This document shows, piece after piece, positions 1 through 7,528 of a stretch of DNA of 64,000 nucleotides; within the stretch, counting starts at the first letter, position 1; every line of letters starts with the position of its first letter. A program made the position numbers and the translations under genes. Under the pieces are notes generated by a model that was not told where the DNA came from, did not search any database, and was given only the letters and a program-made list of their open reading frames with translations. The DNA comes from Hyunsoonleella jejuensis (lineage in GTDB: Bacteria; Bacteroidota; Bacteroidia; Flavobacteriales; Flavobacteriaceae). The stretch is taken from contig NZ_FOFN01000001.1 of the NCBI RefSeq assembly GCF_900111025.1, positions 1,116,001 to 1,180,000 of the forward strand, given 5' to 3'.

Positions 1-827
1 TTGGTGATATTGATGTTGTTAAGACCGTTTTTGGTTTTCATATTGTGGAGATTGAAGGGTTAACAGACAAAAAGAAAGCTGTGCAACTCGCAACAATTGC
101 AAGAAAGATTGAGCCATCTGAAGCTACGGTAAATGCTGTTTTTAGGGATGCCTCTAATTTTGAGATTGCTGCTGCAGAAGGAGATTTTGAAGAAGTAGCC
201 AAAAGTAACAACTACAATGTGCGTCCTGTAAACGGAATTAAAGCATTAGACGAAAACATCCCGGGAATTGGAAACCAAAGACCAATAGTACGTTGGACAT
301 TTGATAATGAAGCTGAGGTTGGAGACATAAAACGTTTTACCATATCTGGAGGATATGCTATTGCGCAATTGGTTGCTAAGCATGAAGAAGGTTTAATGAG
401 TGTTGAGGATGCATCGGCCACAGTACTTCCTAAATTAAGAAAAGAACGTAAAGCTGAACTGATTAAAGAGCGTGTTACTGTTACTAATTTAGAGGACCTC
501 GCTACTGCTGAAAACACATCTGTTAGAACAGCTTTAGCAATAAATATGAAAAACCCAACTATTTCTGGAGCAGGAAGAGAGCCAATTGTTGTTGGAGCTG
601 CGTTTGCACTTGAAGAAGGTGAAACATCAAATTTAATTACAGGAGAGAGAGGTGTCTATATGGTACAGGTAACTAAAAAAACACCGGCAGTTGATTTAGA
701 TAATTACCAATCTTTTGCCAATAGAGTAGAAACACAAAAATCTAGCGTTGTAAATTCTAAACTGTACAATGCTTTAAAAGAAGCTGCTGATATTGAAGAT
801 AACAGAGCGAAGCTTCAGATTCAATAA
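1..827 (+). CDS. Peptidyl-prolyl cis-trans isomerase (PpiD/SurA-like), 3' part
   Basis: The window opens inside this gene. The frame is open from base 3, so the GTG at 45 is internal and not a start. The visible part (about 274 residues) begins with DIDVVKTVFGFHIVEIEG, which matches the last strands of a parvulin-type rotamase domain (the GxHIVxV-like end). It is followed by a long helical C-terminal region with the motif LRKERKAELIKER. This layout is typical of PpiD-type periplasmic folding factors of Bacteroidota, which are anchored by one N-terminal helix and assist outer-membrane protein folding; the anchor lies outside the window. The gene ends just before a bidirectional hairpin terminator at 853-881. 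The rotamase assignment is fairly secure; the exact subfamily is inferred. Confidence 0.8.
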   Translation, partial: GDIDVVKTVFGFHIVEIEGLTDKKKAVQLATIARKIEPSEATVNAVFRDASNFEIAAAEGDFEEVAKSNNYNVRPVNGIKALDENIPGIGNQRPIVRWTFDNEAEVGDIKRFTISGGYAIAQLVAKHEEGLMSVEDASATVLPKLRKERKAELIKERVTVTNLEDLATAENTSVRTALAINMKNPTISGAGREPIVVGAAFALEEGETSNLITGERGVYMVQVTKKTPAVDLDNYQSFANRVETQKSSVVNSKLYNALKEAADIEDNRAKLQIQ

Positions 828-852
828 ATTACATAAAAACTAACTCAAAAAT

Positions 853-881
853 AGCCTCAGTTTTTCACTGGGGCTTTTTTT
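853..881. terminator. Bidirectional rho-independent terminator
   Basis: The arms AGCCTCAG (853-860) and CTGGGGCT (868-875) form an 8-bp stem with one G-U pair. It is followed by T's on the plus strand and preceded by A's, so it can stop both the isomerase gene (+) and the GHMP kinase gene (-), which converge here. Confidence 0.85.
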
Positions 882-1824
882 ATAGAATCATATCACGGTA
901 AGGAATAACCGTATGGAATCCTTTTTTTATGAAATAAGAGCTAGGATCTTGCTCCGAAGCTGCAAGAATAAAATCGCCACCCCATGCCCCAAGACTTTTT
1001 AAAGCACCATCAAAATCACTAAAAAGTATAGATGTAACTGTATCTTGCCGTATTATTTTTGAAATAACCTGTTCGTGTGTAAATAACAATTCCTGGAATT
1101 CCTTTAAATTTTCACACGAAATCATTCGAGTTGTAATTGTAGTAATATCTGAGATAACCGAACCTAAATCCTGTTGAAACGTTTTGTAATGTGCAATACC
1201 ATCTCGACTATTTTGTTTTTTATTTAGATATACAAAATAGAGGTGGTTTTTAAATGAAGGGTTAAAAACTACAGGTTTTACTATTGGTGTGCCGTTCAGT
1301 AATTGATATGTAATTGCTGTATTATGTTGCGCACAAGCAATATCATACCCGCTACCACCAAAGGTGAGTTCTAACAATTTAAAAGCATCAACATTTGCCC
1401 ATTGGGCTATATTATTAATTAACGTCGAAGAGGTGCCAAGTCCCCAGTTATTAGGGAAATCTAAATGAGTTTCAACTTTGTATCCATTGTGGGTATTTAA
1501 AAAGTCTGGATTCAATGTGTTAACCGCTGAAAGTATTTGCTTTAGTCGTTGTGCAATATTTATATGCTGAATACTTGTGTTGAGTCCAGTCGAGGTGTGT
1601 TTCAGAACCTCAAAATCAACAGTATTAAATTCAGCGTCAAACCAACAATTACCATTTTCGTCAAAACTTTTCCAATGAATCTTTTGGTCTATAATGGTTT
1701 CAACATATAACGATTGCCCTTGTTTTGTTGGTGCAGCAAGTGCTATGGCACCATCCAAAACAACGTATTCGCCAGTTAATAATAATTTACCGTTGCTTCT
1801 AAATGTTTGCGAACTAGAATTCAT
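880..1824 (-). CDS. GHMP kinase, GYDIA type (probable mevalonate-pathway kinase)
   Basis: This is a 314-residue GHMP-superfamily kinase. Visible motifs are an N-terminal GKLLLTGEYVVLDG (residues about 12-25), the nucleotide-binding loop NWGLGTSSTL (about 126-135), GGSGYDIACAQHN (about 156-168), which gives this flavobacterial subfamily its name, and a late GAWGGDFILAAS that corresponds to motif 3. GHMP kinases of this type usually phosphorylate mevalonate or phosphomevalonate. The gene lies downstream of HMG-CoA reductase in the same direction, which supports a role in isoprenoid precursor synthesis. The exact step (mevalonate or phosphomevalonate kinase) cannot be told from sequence alone. 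Its ATG overlaps the TGA of the preceding GIY-YIG frame (ATGA at 1821-1824), suggesting translational coupling. Confidence 0.85.
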   Translation of the reverse strand: MNSSSQTFRSNGKLLLTGEYVVLDGAIALAAPTKQGQSLYVETIIDQKIHWKSFDENGNCWFDAEFNTVDFEVLKHTSTGLNTSIQHINIAQRLKQILSAVNTLNPDFLNTHNGYKVETHLDFPNNWGLGTSSTLINNIAQWANVDAFKLLELTFGGSGYDIACAQHNTAITYQLLNGTPIVKPVVFNPSFKNHLYFVYLNKKQNSRDGIAHYKTFQQDLGSVISDITTITTRMISCENLKEFQELLFTHEQVISKIIRQDTVTSILFSDFDGALKSLGAWGGDFILAASEQDPSSYFIKKGFHTVIPYRDMIL

Positions 1825-2254
1825 TTTCCTTTTTGATTAGTGCTTTCAGGTGTTTTCCGAGTTTTCTCAATACGTTTCTCAGAAATCAGATGGCTTGAGG
1901 TTCTTGTGGTGTCTGAGGTTCTCGTGGTGTCTGAGGTTCTCGTGGTGTCTGAGGTTCTCGAAGACACCTTGTCCCTGTAAGCAATTGACAGTTCTGGTAA
2001 ATTATCATAATTCTTTTCAATAAGAGCTTCTTTCTTTCTTCTATTCCAACCTTGTATTTGTTTTTCTCTATAGAATGCTTCGTCTATTCTTGTGAATTCT
2101 TCCATGTAGACTAAAGTTACTGGTAATCTTTTTTTTTATGATTAGCACCTAAACCACTGTGATGTTGATTTAGCCTTTTTTCTAAGTCAATAGTACTTCC
2201 AGTATAGTAACTGCCATCAGAGCATTCCAATATGTAAACGTAAGCTTTAGTCAT
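1821..2254 (-). pseudogene. GIY-YIG nuclease-like gene, frameshifted in an A9 tract
   Basis: Reading leftward from the ATG at 2254, the frame encodes [20 protein letters not shown], the GIY-YIG signature of small homing-type nuclease domains, and then runs into a tract of nine A's (2129-2137 on the plus strand) and stops at TAA. The second frame gives [20 protein letters not shown] (just after the tract), continuing with REKQIQGWNRRKKEALI, which is the usual second half of this domain. One added A (or two removed) would join the halves into a protein of about 144 residues. The C-terminal tail is unusual: it repeats TRTSDT because an 18-bp tandem repeat lies in the gene (1889-1960). The intact right half ends at the ATGA overlap with the GHMP kinase. 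It may be a dead gene, a phase-variable gene, a programmed slip, or an assembly error. Confidence 0.75.
1889..1968. repeat. 18-bp tandem repeat ending in a palindrome, inside the GIY-YIG 3' end
   Basis: Three exact copies of TGGTGTCTGAGGTTCTCG (1907-1924, 1925-1942, 1943-1960) follow a degenerate copy (1891-1906). The last copy continues into AAGACACC, so that 1944-1968 forms a hairpin with arms GGTGTCT and AGACACC around an inner GAG/CTC pair. The unit is a multiple of three, so the coding frame stays open. Confidence 0.9.
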
Positions 2255-2258
2255 TTTA

Positions 2259-2285
2259 GGTGTGCCTTCGAGTGCCTCAGGCACC
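2259..2285. repeat. REP-like palindrome upstream of the GIY-YIG gene, inverted relative to the 3' copy
   Basis: The arms GTGCC (2262-2266) and GGCAC (2280-2284) enclose an inner GAG/CTC. Read on the minus strand it starts GGTGCCTGAGG and matches the palindrome at 1944-1968 at all but about four of 24 positions, in opposite orientation. The two palindromes therefore bracket the nuclease gene. Confidence 0.8.
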
Positions 2286-2301
2286 TATGTTGGTGTTAAT
2301 T

Positions 2302-3618
2302 TTAACTTCTCAATTTCTCTAATGCCTGCACTACTGCGCTATGAGTGACAGTTTCTGTTTTAAAATGCGCAATTAATTTTTCTTTTTCTGATGGGGTCGC
2401 TTCAAACTGATTTAAAATATTCATCAAATGCATTTTCATGTGGCCTTGTTGAATCCCCGTTGTGGTTAAAGAACGCAATGCTGCAAAATTTTGAGCTAAA
2501 CCAGCCACAGCAACAATTTGCATTAATTCCTTAGCGGATGGTTTTCCCAACAATTCTAAAGCTAATTTTACCAAAGGATGTAGGCCTGTTAAGCCACCAA
2601 CCGTTCCTAGGGCCAGTGGTATTTCCATCCAAAATGTAAAAACCCCATCATTAACTTCAGCATGAGATAAACTGCTGTAGGTTCCATTCCGTGAAGCATA
2701 GGCATGTACTCCGGCTTCAATAGCTCTAAAATCGTTACCCGTTGCCAAAACCACGGCATCAATACCGTTCATAATCCCTTTATTGTGGGTTACCGCACGG
2801 TAGGGTTCAACCTCGGCTATTCTAACCGCTTCTACAAACTTTTTGGCAAAAGCTGCACCAGTAATCTTATGGTTTTCGGTTAACTGATCTACAGGGCAAC
2901 TTACTTCCGCTCTTACTAAACATTCAGGAACATAATTTGATAAAATACTCATTATAATATCAATATCTTTCTCTTCAGAAGAAAAACCATTAAAACGTAA
3001 CGCTTCATTTTTAAAGGTCTTTGCAAATTGCTCTAAACACGAATTAATAAAATTTGCACCCATAGCATCAAGGGTTTCAAATGAAGCATGCAATTGGTAA
3101 TAACCTTCGATGGCGGTGGTTTTATCGCGTAATTCAATATCCAAAATACCTCCTCCACGTTTTTCCATGTTAGCGGTGATAGATTTAGCATCTGCTATCA
3201 ATTTTGATTTTATATGGGTGAAATACGCCTCTAAATGTTCGTGATTTCCATAAAACTTAAAATGTACCTGACCAATTTTTTTAGTGGAGATTACTTCCGC
3301 TTTAAATCCACCACGATCCAGCCAAAACTTAGCGGCTTTACTTGCTGCAGCCACCACCGAACTTTCCTCAATGGCCATGGGTATGGTATAGGTTTTATTA
3401 TTTATTAGAAAGTTTGGAGCAACACCTAAGGGTAAATAATAATTAGTTATGGTGTTTTCTATAAATTCATCGTGTAGTTGCTGTAGCTTGTCGTTAGAAT
3501 TCCAATATTGCTTTAAAATCTGTTTTGTATTTTTAGTGTTAGGGAAGTAACTGTTCACTATCCAATCAATTTTTTCAGACTTAGAAAGTTTAGAAAACCC
3601 AGAAATCGTTTTACCCAT
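2302..3618 (-). CDS. mvaA: Hydroxymethylglutaryl-CoA reductase, class II
   Basis: This enzyme interconverts HMG-CoA and mevalonate, the committed step of the mevalonate route to isoprenoids. The 438-residue protein carries the class II landmarks: ENHKITGAAFAKK with the catalytic Glu, NKGIMNGIDAV with the catalytic Lys, ATGNDFRAIEAG with the catalytic Asp, and GHMKMHL with the active-site His near the C terminus. The start is the ATG at 3618 (MGKTISGFSKLSKSEK). A longer frame from a TTG at 3672 is unlikely because a good -7 element (3639-3646) lies between. In many bacteria class II enzymes are called degradative, but in flavobacteria they feed biosynthesis, and the neighbouring GHMP kinase fits that. 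It is the first gene of the minus-strand operon. Confidence 0.95.
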   Translation of the reverse strand: MGKTISGFSKLSKSEKIDWIVNSYFPNTKNTKQILKQYWNSNDKLQQLHDEFIENTITNYYLPLGVAPNFLINNKTYTIPMAIEESSVVAAASKAAKFWLDRGGFKAEVISTKKIGQVHFKFYGNHEHLEAYFTHIKSKLIADAKSITANMEKRGGGILDIELRDKTTAIEGYYQLHASFETLDAMGANFINSCLEQFAKTFKNEALRFNGFSSEEKDIDIIMSILSNYVPECLVRAEVSCPVDQLTENHKITGAAFAKKFVEAVRIAEVEPYRAVTHNKGIMNGIDAVVLATGNDFRAIEAGVHAYASRNGTYSSLSHAEVNDGVFTFWMEIPLALGTVGGLTGLHPLVKLALELLGKPSAKELMQIVAVAGLAQNFAALRSLTTTGIQQGHMKMHLMNILNQFEATPSEKEKLIAHFKTETVTHSAVVQALEKLRS

Positions 3619-3638
3619 ATTTACATGCTTTTGAAGTG

Positions 3639-3673
3639 CAAAGATACTACTCTTGTTACGAAAATTGAACAAC
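3639..3673 (-). promoter_or_regulatory. Predicted Bacteroidota promoter of the HMG-CoA reductase operon
   Basis: On the minus strand TATCTTTG (3646-3639) matches the -7 consensus TAnnTTTG, and GTTG at 3673-3670 can serve as the -33 element with a spacing near the upper limit. The predicted transcript starts near 3632, giving a very short leader before the ATG at 3618. Confidence 0.5.
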
Positions 3674-3856
3674 TAAGTATCTAGCGTTATTTAACTGTTA
3701 ATAATTTCGGTTAATTACATAATTTTTAGTAAACTTGAAATCGCTTTATAAATTGAGTGGTTTTTACAGCAAAACGTCTATAATTTGTAATTTGTTTTTA
3801 ATGAAATACATATAAATAGAAGCTGAATTATCATATAGTACGACAGAAATATATTT

Positions 3857-6085
3857 ATGAAATACTTAAAATTTTCCTTGTGTATTGGTCTTTTTATTTC
3901 TCTTTCACTAACGGCGCAAACTAAGGAAATTACCCTAGAAGATATTTGGAGTGGTGCGTTTAGGACCGAACGAATAGACGTGCTGCATTCCATGAAAAAC
4001 GGACAACAATATTCGGTTTTAAATTTTGATCGGGCAACACGTTCTACATCAGTTGATATTTATGATTATGAAACTTTGAGTAAGATAGCAACCTTGGTGT
4101 CTTCATCGGATATTCCTGAACTTAATTATTTTACAGACTACACTTTTAGTGAAGATGAGCAGAAAGTACTTTTAGTTACGGAAGAAGAATCTATTTACAG
4201 ACGCTCATCTTTAGGGTATTACTACGTTTATAATGTTAATACTAAAAGCATTAGAAAAGTTGCTGACGAGAAAATACAAGAGCCTACCTTTTCACCAGAT
4301 GGCTCTAAAATCGCCTATGCCTTAAATAATAATATGTATGTGAAGGATTTAGCAGCCAATACTACAAAACAAATTACTTTTGATGGTGAAAAGAACAAAA
4401 TAATCAACGGTATTACCGATTGGGTATATGAGGAAGAATTTGCCGTAGTACGCGCTTTTGATTGGAATACAGCAAGTAATAAAATTGCATTTATACGATT
4501 TGACGAAACTGAAGTTCCAGAATTTTCAATGGATATGTACGGTAAAGCTCTATACCCAACACAACAGGTATTTAAATATCCTAAAGCTGGTGAGAAGAAT
4601 TCAGACGTGTCTTTGCATATTTATGATTTGCAAGATGATGAGGTAATTGATGTTGAAGTGGGTAAGGTGTATAGTGATTTTTATATTCCAAGAATACAAT
4701 GGACGAATGATGCCGATGTTTTAAGTGCGCAGTATATGAATCGTAATCAAAATGAATTGGATTTATGGTTTGTTAATGCTGAAGACAATTCATCTAAATT
4801 AGTATTGGCAGAAAAAGATAAGGCCTATATTAATATAACGGATAACCTAACCTTTTTGAATGATAATAGTTTTATTTGGACGAGTGAAAAAGATGGCTAC
4901 AACCATATTTACCATTATTCTAAAACAGGAGAATTAAAAAACCAAGTTACCAAAGGCAATTGGGAAGTCACTAATTACTATGGCTATAACGACGATAGTA
5001 ATACTATTTTTTACCAATCTACCGAGAACGGTTCTATTAATCGAGATGTATATAGCGTGAAGCTAAACGGACGTAATAAAAAACGTTTAACAAAAACCAA
5101 TGGCACTAACAACGCTTCATTTAGTGCCGACTTTTCATATTTCATTAATACATTTTCTAGTGCTACCACACCACCTGAGTATACATTGAATAGTGCTGCT
5201 TCTGGAAATCTAATTAAGAGTATAAAAGACAATGATAAATTGTCTCAAAACCTATCAGATTATACAACTTCGAAAAAAGAGTTCAGTACCATAAACGTTA
5301 ATGGTAACGATTTAAATATGTGGATGATAAAACCTGCTGATTTTGACGAATCGAAGGCGTATCCTCTTTTTATGACGCAGTATTCAGGCCCAGGTTCACA
5401 ATCCGTCGCCAATAGTTGGAACAGTACGGACGATTATTGGTATCAGATGTTGGCGCAACAAGGCTATGTTGTGGTGTGCATTGATGGCAGAGGTACAGGT
5501 TTTAAGGGTGCAGCGTTTAAAAAAATTACACAAAATGATTTAGGTAAATATGAAGTTCAGGACCAAATTCAAGCAGCCAAACAATTAGGGGCATTACCAT
5601 ATATTGATGCTGATAGAATAGGCATTTGGGGATGGAGTTTCGGTGGTTTTATGAGTAGCAACTGTTTGTTTAAGGGTAATGATGTTTTTAAAATGGCCAT
5701 TGCAGTAGCACCTGTAACAAGTTGGCGTTTTTATGATACAATTTATACAGAACGCTATTTGGGAACACCACAAAACAATCCTGAAGGTTATGATGAAAAC
5801 TCTCCAATAAACCATGTCGATAAATTAAAAGGAGACTTTTTATTGGTGCACGGGACAGCCGATGATAATGTACATGTACAAAACAGTATGCGTTTGGTAG
5901 AAGCTTTGGTGCAAGCCAATAAGCAATTTGAATGGGCAATGTACCCAGATAAGAATCATAGTATCTACGGAGGAAATACCAGATTACACCTCTACAAAAA
6001 AATGACTAGCTTTATCAACGAAACGCTAGGTGACAAAAAGGAGCAACCCAAAGAAGAAGTGGTTGAATCTAATATGAAAGGATAA
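3857..6085 (+). CDS. Dipeptidyl peptidase IV (S9B), exported
   Basis: This is a serine exopeptidase that removes N-terminal dipeptides, preferably X-Pro, from oligopeptides in the periplasm. It has 742 residues: a signal peptide (about 1-20, ending LTAQT), a beta-propeller N-terminal domain, and an alpha/beta-hydrolase catalytic domain. The triad is visible as Ser594 in GWSFGG, Asp669 in HGTADDNVH and His701 in PDKNHS. The motif DWVYEEEF supplies the Glu pair that binds the substrate amino terminus, which separates DPP-IV from other S9 peptidases. Only 23 bases separate it from two POT peptide transporters, so the three probably form a peptide-scavenging operon. The last 15 residues are charged and rich in Lys and Glu. 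Confidence 0.95.
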   Translation: MKYLKFSLCIGLFISLSLTAQTKEITLEDIWSGAFRTERIDVLHSMKNGQQYSVLNFDRATRSTSVDIYDYETLSKIATLVSSSDIPELNYFTDYTFSEDEQKVLLVTEEESIYRRSSLGYYYVYNVNTKSIRKVADEKIQEPTFSPDGSKIAYALNNNMYVKDLAANTTKQITFDGEKNKIINGITDWVYEEEFAVVRAFDWNTASNKIAFIRFDETEVPEFSMDMYGKALYPTQQVFKYPKAGEKNSDVSLHIYDLQDDEVIDVEVGKVYSDFYIPRIQWTNDADVLSAQYMNRNQNELDLWFVNAEDNSSKLVLAEKDKAYINITDNLTFLNDNSFIWTSEKDGYNHIYHYSKTGELKNQVTKGNWEVTNYYGYNDDSNTIFYQSTENGSINRDVYSVKLNGRNKKRLTKTNGTNNASFSADFSYFINTFSSATTPPEYTLNSAASGNLIKSIKDNDKLSQNLSDYTTSKKEFSTINVNGNDLNMWMIKPADFDESKAYPLFMTQYSGPGSQSVANSWNSTDDYWYQMLAQQGYVVVCIDGRGTGFKGAAFKKITQNDLGKYEVQDQIQAAKQLGALPYIDADRIGIWGWSFGGFMSSNCLFKGNDVFKMAIAVAPVTSWRFYDTIYTERYLGTPQNNPEGYDENSPINHVDKLKGDFLLVHGTADDNVHVQNSMRLVEALVQANKQFEWAMYPDKNHSIYGGNTRLHLYKKMTSFINETLGDKKEQPKEEVVESNMKG

Positions 6086-6108
6086 TTACTAACTAATCAA
6101 ACATATTT

Positions 6109-7509
6109 ATGGCGAATGCAGATACCTTAAAACAAAAAGAATTATTTGGACATCCAGTAGGGCTATACGTGCTTTTCTTTACAGAAATGTGGGAGCGTTT
6201 CTCGTATTATGGAATGCGTGCAATTCTTGTACTTTATTTAGTGCAAGCCACAACTGACACTAATCCTGGTTTGGGCTGGTCTAATGGCGATGCTTTAGCC
6301 TTATATGGTTGGTATACCATGTTGGTATATGTTGCTTCTATACCAGGAGGTTGGATAGCCGATAAGATTTTTGGACAGAAAAAATCCGTCCTGTATGGAG
6401 GGATACTTTTAGTATTTGGTCATAGCGTTTTGGCAATTGAACAAATGTGGGCATTCTATACTGGTTTAGGTTTAATTATTGCTGGAGTTGGTATGCTGAA
6501 ACCAAATATCTCAACAATGGTAGGAGGCTTATACAGACAAGGCGATATCAGAAGAGACAAAGGATTTACTATTTTTTATATTGGAATAAATGTTGGTGCA
6601 TTCTTATCCAGCCTTATAGTTGGGTATGTAGGTGAGGTTCATGGTTGGCATTATGGTTTTGGTTTAGCTGGAATAGGTATGGCGCTTGGTTTGCTGCAAT
6701 ATGTGATAGGACAAAAGCACCTAAAGCACGTTGGTAATTTCTTAGGGAATTCTGAAAATCAGGAAGAAAAAGAAGCAATGAATAGACCATTAACTAAGAT
6801 GGAAAAAGACAGAGTTGTTGTACTGTTTGTTTCCTTTTTATTAGTCATTGTTTTTTGGGGTGCTTTTGAGCAGGCTGGAGGTTTAATGAATATCTATGCG
6901 AAAGAAAACACTAACAGGATGCTTTTAGGATGGGAAGTTCCAGCGTCTTGGTTTCAATCTTTAAATGCAATGTTTATTATATTTTTAGGAACTACTGTAG
7001 CATTGTATTGGGCTAACAGAAAACTAAAAGGAAAAATTTCTACTTCGTTATTTAAAATGATAGTCGGTCTTATTATTATGGGAACAGGTTTTTTCTTTAT
7101 GACGGCTGCGTCTATTGAATTTGAAAATACTGGTGCTTCTGCTATGTATTGGCTAGTTTTAGCATATTTATTTCATACGGTTGGAGAATTATGCATATCA
7201 CCAGTTGCGCTATCATATATAACTAAATTAGCACCTGTAAAATATGCATCTTTAATGATGGGAGTCTATTTTGCTATGACTGGTTTTGGGAATAAACTGG
7301 CAGGATTGTTAGGCGAGGCATCCGAAAGTTTGGGTGAGTTTACCATCTTCACAGGAATAGCTATTTTCTGTGTGGTCTTTGGATTGTTAGTCATGGTATT
7401 TAGAAAACAATTAGAAAAATTAACTCATGGGGCAGAAGACAACGAAAGAGAAATGGATTTTGATGAAACCGAAGGGTATGAATTAGCTGATCCAGAAATT
7501 AACAATTAA
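6109..7509 (+). CDS. POT/PTR family peptide:H+ symporter
   Basis: This inner-membrane transporter takes up di- and tripeptides driven by the proton gradient. It has 466 residues and about 12 predicted membrane helices. Near the start is the family signature FFTEMWERFSYYGMRAIL (ExxERFxYYG motif, TM1). Later come GWIADKIFG in the TM2-3 loop, the PTR2 signature region FYIGINVGAF, and FWGAFEQAGG in the second half. An acidic tail ends the protein. It lies between DPP-IV and a second POT gene, so imported substrates likely include the dipeptides released by DPP-IV. Confidence 0.95.
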   Translation: MANADTLKQKELFGHPVGLYVLFFTEMWERFSYYGMRAILVLYLVQATTDTNPGLGWSNGDALALYGWYTMLVYVASIPGGWIADKIFGQKKSVLYGGILLVFGHSVLAIEQMWAFYTGLGLIIAGVGMLKPNISTMVGGLYRQGDIRRDKGFTIFYIGINVGAFLSSLIVGYVGEVHGWHYGFGLAGIGMALGLLQYVIGQKHLKHVGNFLGNSENQEEKEAMNRPLTKMEKDRVVVLFVSFLLVIVFWGAFEQAGGLMNIYAKENTNRMLLGWEVPASWFQSLNAMFIIFLGTTVALYWANRKLKGKISTSLFKMIVGLIIMGTGFFFMTAASIEFENTGASAMYWLVLAYLFHTVGELCISPVALSYITKLAPVKYASLMMGVYFAMTGFGNKLAGLLGEASESLGEFTIFTGIAIFCVVFGLLVMVFRKQLEKLTHGAEDNEREMDFDETEGYELADPEINN

Positions 7510-7528
7510 TTATCTAAACTAAATAGTC

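Noticed and set aside
3619-3672. TTG start for HMG-CoA reductase 18 codons upstream
   Set aside because: The predicted promoter lies within this stretch and the family begins at the MGKTISGFSKL position.
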